Source: Lingula anatina
Lineage: Eukaryota > Brachiopoda > Lingulata > Lingulida > Lingulidae
NCBI RefSeq assembly: GCF_001039355.2
Contig: NW_019775691.1
Coordinates: forward strand, 542,132-606,131
Direction of reading: 5' to 3'
Length of the DNA stretch: 64,000 nucleotides
The position numbers and the translations under genes are program-made. Below are positions 1 to 14,500 of the stretch, in pieces. The number at the start of each line of letters is the position of its first letter. Position 1 is the first letter of the stretch. The notes below the pieces were generated by a model. That model did not search any database, was not told the origin of the DNA, and was given only the letters and a program-made list of their open reading frames with translations.

Positions 1-3000
1 AAAGTCTCAGTCAAGATAGCTTATAAGATTTCTGTATGAAATGACTGGTTACAACAATAGCCTCCTATCTTATTCTCGTTCGGCAAGCACGCACATGTCG
101 ACTCTGTCGAGTGTTGGGCGAACTGAAATACTGAACAGTACGTATGTAAACTAAAATATAGACCTACATCACTTACGGTGACTGGATCATTTCAATTCCA
201 AAATCTAAACTCTCTGAAAAGCTAGCATATTGACAGAATCTTCGTTAACCAATTATTTCCCTTTTTTTATCCAGAAAAATTGATCACACTATGTCAGCTT
301 TGTCTGAGATTTTCAAATTGAAACTATCAGATTTTATCAGATTTTATCAAATACTGTCCGTATACCAGCTTAAATGCATTTCCTGTAAAACTTACCTGGT
401 CTATGGAAAGCCCTACATATGGGCAAAGAGGGCTCAAAAGCCGAGAGCCGGAATAAAATCCCGTCATTTTGGTTGCCAACCCTCTGACAGCCTTGTTGCA
501 GACGGTGTGTCGAGAAAATTACATTGACCTTGACCTTTACAAGACCCTTTGGATCTTTTGAAATTAATTTATATTTTAAAGGATTACATTCACATATGAT
601 AATTATTTTTGATAAAAATTCAGCTAATTTTTCTCATGCTATCATGATCGAACGTTATATAATAAACAGATTAATCACTTGTCTTTTGCTGCTGTACACT
701 GCGCGTCTCCTCCTATAAGCCTCGTATTCGACTCACATAAAAGCGAGGCTTTCAACTATTTTGTTTTTGTTCTTCAGAGAGGATTTTCTATTTATTTTTC
801 CTTTCTTTTTTTTTTTTTTTTTTTTTCAGGTTTACCCTCAGTATTTCCAGTCATTGGGTGTTTTTTTCCAAAGTAAACAATATCAATTATTCAAGCAAAA
901 GCAATATCTTTTTTAGATAATGATGTGGAGAGAGGGAGAGAGACTTAAATTTTTAAAAAATCAGAATCATAATTAAAATATTGACAGATAATAATAAACA
1001 GTCAATCATTTCAATGAATTGATTTTATTATCAATAATTTCCCAAAACCTTGCACCACTCTAAAACCAAAGTGCCACTCCAATGCTGTAAATGACACACA
1101 CATGAACACAAAACACTTATTACAGAAATATCTGCCAGCTACCTCTACACTGGTGTCTAATCTGATAATTATAATCAATAATTAAGCAAATTCAATTCTG
1201 TCACACCTAGCACAATATTGCAATGACATCCTCTCAACAGTTTGTCACAACTAACACATTACTGTTCATGCCTGCAGGACAGAAACTTATAATTCAGGTT
1301 AGCAAATTGTAAATATCAACTGAGGCTGCATTCTTGCAATAAGTACAGAATTAAAGATTGGAAGTCACATGTGCCATATATCAATTACCAAAGACCTCCA
1401 TATTTTGTCAAAGAAAATGTTTAAAAAGGTCAATTAACCCGCCAGGGGTTATATATACACAGTGCATAATGACTACTGAAGTGCTACAGCATGTGAGGTC
1501 AGTCTAATAATCCTTCCTTACTTTAAATATAACATACTTATCTGTGACAAAAACATAATAAATTCTACATTCCTTTTTGCGAAATGCTATAAATACTTTA
1601 TAAGGAAGGTATCTACTTTAGACTATGAAGGACAGAAACAATTAACACATTTCCTTTGGTCTTTAACAATGATAAAACTGACATGCATAAAGGCTTAACC
1701 AGAGATTCAATTATAACCACAAGTAGCGTATATCAATTGAGCAGGATTTTTTTTTTTTAAATTTTAATATCATGCAGGAGATTCTTATAAAAAGACACAC
1801 TTTAAATTAATGCTGAAAGAAATGGTTGCAAAACAGGCTGCACAAAAGAATTCTGGGTAATATTTTTTGTACAAAGACAATATATATCCCTACTGTCCAT
1901 GAAGACCCATGCTAGCATACCAGCAAGTATATTATAACTGGGCAAAACTACCCATGACCATGGCCTTGCTCTGACATGGCAGTACAATAATGTACTGAGA
2001 GGGTAGACATCCAAATTTTCCACCCTTTTGGTAATTAACTGACACCTTCCTGAGACCAATGGTTATGCAGTTGGGTTGCTCAGTGTCTGTTACATGTACT
2101 GGTATTTCACCACATAAGTACCTAGTCACTATAGCAGTGGGCGTGGCTGAGGGTAATTTTTGGAGGGGGTTAATGCTGATAATAAATAAGAATACATGTT
2201 AACACAAAAGGAAGTGAGGGGGTGTGGAAGGGGGTGTGGAAGGGGGCAGCAGTGGGGGTCACAACAGGCAGGGAAAGAGGGGTTAATAACATAATCTAGT
2301 AAGAATGTTGAGCATCCCTTTACTGTCAGCAAAATGTCCAACTAAAATGTAGACCAGTAAAGGCATAAAAAGAAAAATGTCTTGCAAAATTGAAGCAAAG
2401 TTTTACATAAAAAATAAATTAATAAAACACCATGAAAAAGAAAAAGCATAGAGTGGAATGTTAATTACCAGCTGTTCTCGAAGAAAAGAAATACCTTAAG
2501 TACATGTAAAAAAATATATAGTCAACAAAGCAAGACAAGGAAAAATCTTGTGGCATACATTGCTGTTTCCTAATTCATGTACCACTTTTCTCTGCAATGA
2601 TATCACTTCTGCTACCACTATAATTAAATTGTTATATTAACTTTCTGCAAGGTCATATTTCATAAGTCATTTCATTAACTAATATTCACATTCAATAAAA
2701 ACTGATAGATATGATACTTCAGTGAAAGAGCTGCAGCACCTAACAAAATCGTGCAGTCTCTCCTGAATCTGCACTAAAAACATGATGTTCATATTTTAGT
2801 ATTATGTCTGTTGCGTTGTCATGGGCACATCAAATAAAAACAACAAAATCTTTAAAAAATATTATGATCCATGAATATTCAATGTTTCTGATGTACATAC
2901 TAGTACACACAGCAAGTACAGGCACCAAGTGTCTGTGCCTCATTATATGCAACAAAGTGACTTTTCAAACACATTTTCAAATCGATGTGTTGAAGACTTT

Positions 3001-6000
3001 AAATTCCAGCAAAATATCATGATGTGATATGACAGTAGAGACTACTGCCTGATACACATCATAACACCAAAGTAGGCATGACAACAATGACTGCATGCCT
3101 ATTATGGGAAAAGGAAAACAAAATTAATATGCTCAACACTTACTGTATTTTGCGTATATAAAAATAAACATCTGATGCTTTAACAGCCAAGTTTTTAAGC
3201 ACGAAGCTTTGCAGGCCTGTAGCTAATCATTTTACAGGGTGAGGGGGCTTTTTGCTTTTTGTGAAAAAGTGGACCTTTTACCATGAAACCATGTACCTCG
3301 AGATCAAATTTCGCCCAGAGCTGATCTTATCCTAACAAAAAAATTAACTGGTAGATCGTTTGAACCCAATGAAGCCCCCTGGTATAGGGCCTGCTATATA
3401 CATTAATTTTTTTCTATTTAAATATCAGATTCTATAGTCAAAGATATTAATTACAAAAAATTATCTAATTAGAAGCTGAAAATAAAGGGCAATCATACAG
3501 AAAAAAACTCAACCATGCAAACCTACAAACATGTAAGGAAGACAAATATCAATCTACCTACTTGCAAGATAGAGAGAAAACATATATACTAGCTATTAAA
3601 TAACATTTAAGCAAAAGCTAAAACTTGACTTTAGTTTATATACCAAGAAGCACAAACTCCAGACTCAAATAAGCAAAATCTTGGTGTACAATTAAGAGCA
3701 GTCATTCTCCTGACTGTTCATATCATAACAAAGATATCTAAGCCATAACAATTTAAAAAAATCATCAGGAATAGGGATCCAATGAAACAGCCCAAAACCT
3801 AACCACTAAGCATGGAATCTAGAGAGATTTCACAGCATGTAGAGGAGAGCAGGGTCCAAAATAACAGCAGACCAGCGAGTGCGGTATGGCCATAAACTTT
3901 AACTGACAATATTCTTTCACAGATGGTTTGTGGTTGCTTTCTCTTTTTAAAATTCTTAAAAGTCTACTGCACAATTGAGCTGTTTTGCTTTTACATTTAA
4001 AAACTTATATTGCTTTCTAGGACACCATTCCATTCAAAACCATTTCAAATTTCCCATGTTATTAACAAATATCTAAGTGTCTGCCAACTAGCTATGAGGT
4101 ATTTCTCATCAATATTTGAATAACAAAATATATGTTCAACTTAACCTACAGCTGGTATATTATAACAATATTAAATCATTTTTTCACAACCATATATAAA
4201 CATTTTAACCATGCATAAACAAGCATGGATAAGTCAAATGGATTTTCAAATATTTCGTTGACCCATGTCAAAGCTGCTCAATATTCAAATGCTTTTTCTA
4301 TTGTTTTCAAAATCACATGAGAGTATACTTCAAGTTGTAAAAATAGTAATGTTGAACATAAATTCCTTGGTTTCAGTGTTGAACACTGCAAAATAAAAAT
4401 TGTGCTTACAGTGGCAAATAACTGAGCCATAAACCAATCTTGCAAAGTGCATGGAACGTAACTGCCTGTCTGGATTTCACAAACAAAAAGGAACTGGTTG
4501 AATGATCTTGTGAAGTTTAAAAACATCCTTCCTCTCAATTCATAGTTTGTGAGTCTTGGCACATGCAGAATAGTGCTGTTGTAATGATACATTATTCTGT
4601 GCAATTCTCCATGGTTGTTAATACTGCTGCTGTTGTCACTGTTACTGTCTTCTTTACGTCACAGTCAGCCGGGTAACTTCAACCCTGGAATACAATTGAC
4701 AAGGAAGGGATCAGAACGAGTGACGAGAGTGAAAAATTGTCCTCAAACGTGTGTGCACCACAGCAACAGTGCAGAGGTCCAGAAAGACACTGCAGTCAAA
4801 TGCAAACCACGGCAAAACAAATGTCACATCATGAGTCAGGCATACAGGTGCAGAGCTCTAGCTTGTGATTCAAGCAACACTGTGATCGTCCAATCAAAAT
4901 GCAACATGCATGACACCATGGACAATGTCCAAATAAATTGTAGATCTGAACCAGAAATTAAAAGGGTAGGTCTAAGAGTTGGGAATTTAATTTCCAATTT
5001 TCAAAAAAAAAAAAAAAAAAAAAAAAAAATGCTTCAATAGCTAAAACAAGTGGTTTTTAATTGTGCCATGCATTTCAATGTGAGATCAAAATATTGCCTC
5101 AATCCCAGCAAATATGCTTTCTATAAAGCTAGCTGGCACGCGTTCCCTGTTTGATGTTATGATGTCCCATGATCCTCTGCTTCCACCAATACAAATGAAC
5201 TATTATACCTCCCATTTCACCAAGTTTGTCATTGGTTATTTTCCTTTTGTTCCAATTGATAGTTTACATTTCCCATCTCACCTCATCTTTATAATTAGAT
5301 TCTTAGTTTCTTTTTCTCTTTCAGTTAAACTTATCAACCAACCAACTTAGTATACAAATGTCATCAACTCCATAGCATGCAGTAAATACAATTGGGCAAT
5401 TCGTATACAGCACAATCTACATAGCACTACTTTAACCAAAAATCAGCCTTTTATGTATAATCAACCACCAGGTGCAGCTTTCAACTTCCTCATAACCTGA
5501 TGCGAATAGTAAGACTGATCTTTGATTTAGACTAAACTAAGTTTAAGGTGGGACTGCAGGTGGGAGATTTTTTCTTAAATTAAATGTCTTAGCTTTTTTT
5601 CATTCCTGTTGCATTCTTTTAATGTATCTTCAAAACATATAATTATGCTTGAAACATAGTTCATCATGTGATGTAATATTGGGATATTTTGGGCAAAAAC
5701 ATCATTTTTGGTTTCCTGATTTTCTCAGGCACCTGGACAGCTATAAACTTGCTGTTAATGGTATTATAACACTTGAACAAAGTATTACAAAAGGGTTCAG
5801 GGATTTTTCTGTAAAGACTTACTGTTAATTTTATCTATGAAAAACCTTATTTTTAGCCCTATTTGAGTACAGTCCCACCTTAAATATGTATCTTTAGTCT
5901 TAACTTTCAAGAAGAGCTGAAGCGTTCTTATGCTGCCTTTGATTGAACTACTCTACGTTCGTATGTACAGAGTTCTTTGTTTTAAGTGATACCGTCTATA

Positions 6001-7759
6001 TATCTGCCAAATATTGAATGTAGACTGAATAGCAAGTAGTATGTTATACAATGTATACCAACCTGCTGGTAAGTAACATCCATGCAAGCTTTACCCCCTA
6101 AAAAAATCACCTTACTGACCACATTCCAATAGATTATCTGAACCATAAACGTCTGGTAAATTCTGTATAGTGCACATGCTCAATAAAATAGAGCGATGTA
6201 CATTTTTTTTTTCTTGGAACAAGTTACCATGCAAAATTTGCTCTTACAAGTGACAGGTCTTTTTTCAATTACAACTGACACAGTAAAATGATGTTTTAAT
6301 GGCCATGGTCAGATTTTCTTATCATCAACTCATGCTGATTTCAATATCTCTAAAATATTGCATTTAAAAATAAAGCTTTCAAATGTGGGATTTTTTTTTT
6401 ATAAGCAAGCCAGGATAACAGCAGTATAATAGCAGAGTAGGATTGATTTGCAAAAAGTAATCAGCTACAAAGAAGCTTGCTTCTACCATATATAATCATA
6501 TGTTTTAATATAATCCATCTTGACCAGGGCAATGAAAGAACAAATTACCATGGCAACAGCCAATATTATAGCTAGATATGATCAATGAAAGTACTGCCTT
6601 TATGTGCAATGTGCATTAATTTTACAAAATTTACTACCATGTTTTCCAATTTATTATAGATATATGTTGATTTATTCTGATCATAAAAAAGGCAAATTTT
6701 GCATTTATGGCACCATTAGAAATTGGAGAAGACATACTGCAATTATAATATCAGTTTTTTTTCACCAAATTCTAAAAGTGAAAGTAAAAAAAGCATATCA
6801 TTTCAACTAAGATATGTGCTGCCATCTATCATCTATTTACATGTGAACACTAGGGCCATCAATCAATGTGTTTCTTCAAAGAAGTGCCATCTATCCAAAA
6901 GTCGCCTTGAAAGCAGTTCAGATCACAACCATAGTGAAGCCAGAGAAGCCAAACAAAACATCACAACCTCTAAAGATTAGTTTTACACACCACCCTGTTT
7001 CATATGCATATACTGCAAATACTTCAGGCTCAAGCCCACAAATGTTTTTTTTTTTTTTTTTATACAGTTCAATTGCCAAACGTTGAAAACAATTTGAGAT
7101 AAATCAATTAAATTACCAAAGAAATAAAATAGGACTTTCTCATTTCCTTTTCTTTGAAAATAAATTGAGGCAAAGCAATATCAAATTAGAAAAGAAACAG
7201 AGTTCATATTTCATGTATTTTTTTTTCTTTTGGCCAAACAGGGCAAGTGCAGGTAAGTATATGCATATTACTATAATATATAATATATTATATATTATAT
7301 ATCAAGTTGACAAGTACATGTGTATATACAGTATATATCATGCATGTATATGTACACCTATGTAAACAAATTGGTACTAATCCAATTCCAACCACTGCAA
7401 GCTCATCACTTCAAGATATATTTCATCATTATTAAGTATAATTTAAATATTATAATTTTGGTATCTATTAAGTATTCTGTACAAACTTTGTGTATAATTA
7501 TCATATGTATAGAACAGTACTAGTAATTAACAATATTAACAGATTCTCATGGAATGGTCGCTTTAAAAATTTAACCCGATTATTAATCTTTATAACAATG
7601 TTGTATTATAAGTTATTTCATATACAACTACTTCTTTTTCTATTATTGTTATGTAGTTATCTAGTGATTTTAAACATTTTAAAACAGACTAATTAACACT
7701 ACTGTAGTCTTTAAAGAGATAATTTCTATCTCTAAGCACCTAATTATCAAAATTATTCC
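1..7759. other. AT-rich 3' flank of the SLCO gene, no credible gene
   Basis: No open frame here shows a recognisable domain or an exon chain with matched splice phases. The region holds homopolymer runs (poly-T near 807-828, poly-A near 5005-5029), an A/T palindromic stretch near 7264-7305, a TTAA-flanked MITE (5547-5880) and a dispersed repeat near 3225-3340. Part may be a long 3'UTR of the SLCO gene, which ends at 7760 on the minus strand. No AATAAA (TTTATT on plus) is seen immediately below 7760; the first I noticed lies at 6671-6676. Function is otherwise unknown. Confidence 0.6.
5547..5880. mobile_element. TTAA-flanked MITE (piggyBac/Kolobok-type target)
   Basis: The outer 15-bp inverted repeat is perfect: TTTAAGGTGGGACTG at 5542-5556 and CAGTCCCACCTTAAA at 5870-5884. 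Read as an element starting GGTGGGACTG and ending CAGTCCCACC, it is flanked on both sides by TTAA, the target duplication of piggyBac- and Kolobok-type transposases. It has no ORF, so it would be non-autonomous. The superfamily is inferred only from the TTAA target. Confidence 0.65.
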
Positions 7760-8534
7760 CTATAACCTTTGCTCAATTTTGTGACAACTGACAAGCGTTA
7801 CAGTAGATCGCAACTCGCTGGGCGTCTGGCCCTCAGAATACCTCTCATTGGAATTCACTTGGGTGTCAGGGTGCGCGATTTCGTTAGAATGGCCCTCGTC
7901 CTGCGTGGGCGGCTTGTATAGACAGAAAGCCAGGATGAAGAGAAGAAGCGAGATGGACTTCCCGCAGACTCCGATGAATAACAAGTAGGTGCCCATCTTG
8001 CTGTTGTCGTAGACGTAGCAGGCACCTTTCTCTCCGCAGGAATCCTGCCATAGGTGGCAGGTCAGGTCTATGATGGCCCCAAAGAGAATCCCTGCAGGAA
8101 TCGTCCCTGGAAGAAGTCAAAGACAACATAACCTAGTAGTCAGCACACACTGTCCAAGGAAAAAAAAATAAATGGCCTGTATTTCTGTGAAAGAGTGACA
8201 GAGTGAAAAAATAAGAGTTTGTACAGAAGGAGAGCAAACAGGGAAGTATTCTGATGTTAATTAATTCGTGTAAGCTATAGATAATAATCATAAGTTTAAA
8301 CTTTAAGTTATACCTCACAAAGCACTGACATTCTTCAACGTGTGTTATTATGAAACCAAGCACTTTTCACCAATGACATAGCAGTAATAGAAAGTATATG
8401 ATAATAAACAGTGAGGTGCAAAAGTAGACATGACTGGCTATGAACCATGCTTTACTTCTACTTACCTAGGCATCGTACCAGTATCCACTGTATACCCAGG
8501 GCAAAGGACTTCTGACTCTCTGGGACACACCTAG

Positions 8535-8584
<50 letters not shown>

Positions 8585-11500
8585 TTATTGAATAAATTTT
8601 TAAAAAAACATTCTAAAAACATTCTGAAAAAAAAAAAAAAAAAGCCAGCAGCCGGATAAACATTCCTGCAAATATCTATGAAATTTAAAAACTCAACACC
8701 GAAAGAAAAAAATATCACTTAGCAAAAAGATTGCTTTAGCACATCATTGCTGGAAACTGGCAACAATCACCAAATTAATGGTCAGTCATTTCAGTTCACT
8801 TAGTTCCACAATCTTATATCACATTACCAGACAATTAACTTAAATACAGTGTCTGCCCCTTAGCCAAAATCCCCACCGAAATAGACCAGTTCTGCTAGTA
8901 TGATAACCTTTATGTGGAATACAATCATTAAGTTAATCTCACTACGCATTAAAGGTAAAGTATAAAGTTTATCTCACCTGAGAGTAGCACTGAGAGCAGG
9001 CATGCTGCCTATAAAGGTAAACAACATCACAAAGGCAAACACGGGTAGGAAGATATACAGGTAAATACAGTCGCTCTCACACTTCCCCAGGGATGCCATG
9101 TAGCCATCTTGTTGACTACTGCTGCCATCTATACATGAACAATTGTAGTAGTACTGAAATAAAAACAAACAGGAAGATGTACAGGTAAATACATTCACTA
9201 TATCCCAGGACAATCTCAACTGCCACAATGACAATTGTGGTATCTCAACCACGACAATCTTAAATGCCACAATGACAATTGTGGTATCTCAACCAGGGCA
9301 ATCTCTTCATCAAGTTTTTAAACTTGATGAAGAGATTTTAATTAATTTAAAAGTTAGACTTAGGTCAGTCAGAGTGAGCTCACTGACAGATGCTTTGCAT
9401 GACTTAGTATCAGTGGGGATACCTCTGCAGCTGTATCTTAAAAATAATTATTTCGCATATTCAAAATTTGTCACTGACTATTTTAATACACTTTATCAAA
9501 TTGTTTCAAGGTAACATATATTTGAAGTCTTGACTCAGCCATTAATGGAATTCCTCTCTAGTTCTGCCCTTACTGTTAAAACTTCTTTCCTATATTACAG
9601 CATATTGTGGAAAATCTTTCTCAAAACTGGTAATACCATGTATTGTATAAAAAAAGTTTTGCCACCTGTTGTAAAAATATATATTAACTGCCACTGGTGG
9701 TGCCACCTATTGTCAATTCCCTCACCTTATTATCACCCTTGTCCACCTCAGTAAGACATCCCGCATGGCACGGAGAGTAGTACATGACACCGTCCACGCC
9801 GCACACTGTGTCGTAATTCTCCCTGGGACAGCCACAGTCCGTGTTACAGCTGTCTGTGAGGTTGACTGAGCTGATGGATGTGGAACTGGAAATGATGAAA
9901 ATATTTGTACAAGTTATTTCTTAGCTTTGGTAGTTCACAAGAATACTGTTACTGTAACAGTTACAATAGTCAAAAGATTTGATAGACTTAGTAAACTATA
10001 TCAAATTGTAAATAGACTACAAATGATAGATAAATCAGTGAAGACAACAGTGGCCCCACAAAAAACGGTAATTTAAACTGAAGCCAGACCAGTGATTCTT
10101 TATAAATCTGTACAATTGCTGCCTACTATTTTCTTTTATACATGAAATACTGTCCAATTTTCTACCTTAATTTGATCTGACCACTTTATACTTTTGTATG
10201 TCAGATTTAAGGCAAAGTATGGAGTTTGCAGTGTATGATAACACCCATTTGTGTTAGATGTGACAACACACCTTGTGTAAGATGTGACACCATATATTGT
10301 GTCAAGTGTGACAGCACACATTGTGTTAGATGTGACAGCTTAGATTGTGTTAGGGGTGACAGCACACATTGTGTTAGGTGTGACAGCATAGATTGTGTTA
10401 GGGGTGACAGTACAGATTGTGTTAGGTGTGACAGTACAGATTGCGTTCGGTCTGACACCATATATTGTGTTAGTTGTGACAGCAGATTGAGTTAGGTGTG
10501 ACACCTTGACTAACCTGTTAACATAGGCAGTGTTGACACCAGCAAACTTCCCATTAGGACACTGCACCAGGAAGATGAGGACAAGGAGGAGGGACATGAT
10601 GGTGGTGAGGATGCACAGCTTAATGATTCCTCGACACTTTAAGTCGAACCTCTTTACGAAGTATCCACCCAGAAATGTGCCCCCACCTCCAGCTGGGATC
10701 ACTGCAAAACCTGGAAATGTGAATTAACATCAGTCTGTGGATTTATTGTGACTTTACTCAGAACATTAACGAAGTCAGTGTTACATGCAAATTGCAACTT
10801 TAAAATTGACTCCATGCAAAATGCTAATTAAACTGAAACCAAGGTTATAAATTTTGTTCAGTATCAGTCATTTTTTTAAACTTTTATCCAGTAGGTGCTC
10901 TGTTCACTGTCTTGTTTCTGATCAGCAATTTTCTGATCAATAGTAGGATGGAATTATTTTGGCATAGACTATGTGCATGCAGTGTGACAGTAACATTGTG
11001 TTTGGTGTTGAAGTGACATTGTGTTAGATGTGACAGTGCCATTGTGTTAGGTGTGACAGTAGCATTGTGTTAGATGTGAAAGTAACATTGTGTTTGGTGT
11101 GACAGATATGCATCAAGTACTCACCGACCACTGTAGCTGCCCAGGAGGAAGACAAACTGAACTGGTACTCTACAAACTTTGGAGCAAAAGCAGTGAAACC
11201 ACTCAACAACAGACCTGAAATTAAAACCATAAATATTAACTGTACCCAGGAATGCTGCCTGATGTGGTTTCTCAATACATTGTGTTAGGTCTGACAGAAA
11301 TATCAACTGTACCCAGAAAAGCTAAAACTTGAACCCAGACTCTTGGAAACTTAAAGCTGGATTCAGTTAAGGATTTAATTCTGATACAAATGTTATCCAA
11401 TTTTTGTTCACATGCAGCACATTTAAAACAATCCATCTATCCAATTTAAACACCTAGTCTTATACACAATGTATTAAAGCATTTGTTGCTTCAGAGAAGT

Positions 11501-14500
11501 CTCTTCTGGACCATGTAAATGTTGACAGCTAGTGAAATGAAGTCTATTCAATTTCAGCACAATATCTTTATCAAAAGGTTCAGCTCCATACAAAGTACAT
11601 ACCCTCTGAGGCCCCAGCCAGATTCAGAAACATGTATGTTGGATTCAGAAGCAGAACCTTGACAGCTCTAGGAAGTGTTTTTAGGCTCTCCCAGCCTTTG
11701 GTTTGTCTGACCCCCTCCGACCCTTTGTATGCCTCTGAGACACGGAGCTTTCTCAGCTTCGCAGCACCTGTATAAAAAATTGCTTATGTATAGCATTCTG
11801 AACTCTCAGAGACTTTGGTCACCATTGCTTATGACTCTAATAGGTAGGACTGCCATTTTGCAGCTTTAGAAAACCTCATTTTCAAAATTCAAGTTTGAAT
11901 ATGTTATTTTTTTCTCTGTTGGGTATTATTCAGGCCCCTTCTATCTAACATACTTACTAAATGTACCAAAATGGCAGATTTTTATCAACACCCTTTGAAA
12001 GTTCAGATCATTTATTTTGGATGCAACATTACAATAATATGATGGAACCTTGATATCTGTTGGACTTACGCCAAGCTTTACATCAGGCAATGGTCAAGTT
12101 CAGCCAACATAGGAGAAACAAATGTGCACTATGAAATTTATTTAAGGAAAAAAAATTAGCTTCTTTTTAATTTTGTTTCTACCTGTAACCACTCAATAGA
12201 AATGTCCAACTTTTAAGAAAGAATGACTTTAAAATATAGTATTTTTAAAATTCACAATTTTTGCCCATTGAAAAAATTGAGTAATTTATGTAATTTATAT
12301 CAGATAAAAAAAAAAGCCCTGCTGTCTCACCTGGTAGAGATTTGGGGAAGCCCAGAAGACATATGGCTACCAATATTCCTAAAACACCACTGAAGATAAA
12401 CCCTATCCACCACGCTCCAACCCAGGTAGGACTCCCAGGGTACTGCTTCAAGCTGGAATGTTAATTTGTTAATATTATAAAACAACTGGTGTAAAGTTTA
12501 ACTCAAAGGTAGGACTCCCGGGGTACTGCTTCAAGCTGGAATGTTAATTTGTTAATGTTATAATATAACTGGTGTAAAGTGAAACTCAAAGGTGGGGTTC
12601 CTGGGATATTGTTTTAAGCTGGAGTATTGATTTTATTACTGCTTTTACTGACAAAGCTTACCAAAGGATCAGAGAAGTGATGATACCACCTCCAGGTCTT
12701 GTACCACCAGCAGGATTAAGTGCAATCGAGTGCAATGGTGAGGCTGCCAGGGTATTACTTTAATACTTGACTGGGACATTGATTTGTTAATATTACAAAA
12801 TAAATGTTGCAAAACCAACCAACAGTGAAGTTGATGAGTAGTGATGCAAGGCTAGAATTATCTGACAGTGTATTTTATTATTGTTTTTGATAATGAAAAT
12901 AATCGATTTTTTAGATTTCAATTGCTGTTGCATATGGTTTAGCAGCTGAAGGGACTGATGTTTCAGACAGCAAAACCGTGATGACACAGACACACTTCAC
13001 AGGACTCACCTGACTGGGTCTATGGAAGGATCTGTATAAATATTAAGGAACTGTCCTCCTGCCAGGAATCCTATTGCTGGACCCACTATGGCAAACGTGT
13101 AATATATACCTGGGGAAGATAGAAAAATAATGAAAAAAAAAGGGAAGGGTGAAAGCAGACCAGAATTGAATTAACATGGATAAAAATTATGGTTGCATGG
13201 ATCAGAAACATTATATTAATTGGATATGAAGTTCATATATGTGCTAAAATTTATTCAAGAGGTTGGAGAATTTAAAAAGAATTTGAAAATTCGATCTCAA
13301 AAAATATAGGAAAATAAGATTTATTCATAGTAGAATTAATCTTCAATCAAAACTTTTCAAAAAATTTGATGTGCACGTAGATGTACATCTAGACTTGTCC
13401 ATATCAATACATTTCAATAAAATAGCTGTTGTTTGTATATGCCATTTGCATATCTAGAAAATACATTAAATAAACACTGTTAGAAAAAACTTACCAACAT
13501 ATAAGGAAGTTAATTTAGGTTTTAGATTTTCATCCAGATATGTCACTCCTAACGTATACAGAGGGGTGGCACCCGCTCCGTGTAAAAGCTGCGCCAGTAT
13601 AAACACATATTTATAGTCCGACAACTTGTTTTGACTAACGTCACATAATGATGTGGAATTCTGGGATAGTGAGCAATATTTAACGACTCCGCCCTCTGCG
13701 ACAATATAAGGTCCAGTAGTGAAATGCGGGAGCGCAAATACGATGGAGCCGATCCCCATAACAAGAACGCCATAGCCCAGCCAACGAGGTTTGTGGCCAA
13801 TGCCACCGAAGTAACTGACAGGAAGGAGGCAGATCACTGATGCCACATCGTACATGCTGAAGATGGTTCCACTCACAGAGCTGGGAAGATCGTAACGTCG
13901 CTCGATGGATGATAGCACAACACTCACAAAGCCGTTTACTATCATCCCCTGAAGAAAATAAAAAAGTTGTTGTAAATTTCTGCTCTAAATTCACCACTGC
14001 GTTTTGTAATTAGCTCTTAAAATCAAAACATAAAAGTATATCAAGGCTAACTTTGATGTCTTTTAGGCTTAGCAGACACAGAGCAGTACATTACTAGTGC
14101 CGCCCTTAATTTAAATCATTAACAGAGGTCAGGAATTATCAGGCCAAGTGCTGCCATCTATAGCTAATTTCAAATAACCCCCCCCCCCACACACACACAC
14201 ACAAACACACACATACACATTCTAGTGCTAGGATTGGCAAATGGTTATGGCAAGCTTAAATGTACTTTTAATGAGGTAACGTGAAGCAGGCATCAATCAA
14301 TCAATATGTCCTCCAAACTAATGGAGTCTTCTACAGCTTCAGCATGAATCTTTCTTGGCCATCAACACTTTACAGGCAGTAAATGTCAAATGCCATTGAT
14401 CAGAGAGAAAGAGATGTGCACAGCTATTTGATTTTTGTTCACCAGAGAGGTTTTCAAGTTATCAAAAAGGAGAGGTCAATCACAGTTGCACAGAGTACTA

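Noticed and set aside
4278-5040. ORFs of 108 codons (minus) and 141 codons (plus) in the left flank
   Set aside because: No domain and no splice partners; the plus ORF runs into a poly-A tract. The surrounding DNA looks like UTR or intergenic sequence.
7884-8129. Minus ORF of 81 codons overlapping the last SLCO exon
   Set aside because: Different frame from the OATP reading frame, which continues in phase from the upstream exon with family-matching residues.
10226-10495. Plus-strand 89-residue ORF with eight-residue CVRCDSxx repeats resembling a Cys-rich metal-binding protein
   Set aside because: It is the translation of a 24-bp minisatellite; the minus strand is open over the same bases for the same reason, and it lies in an SLCO intron.
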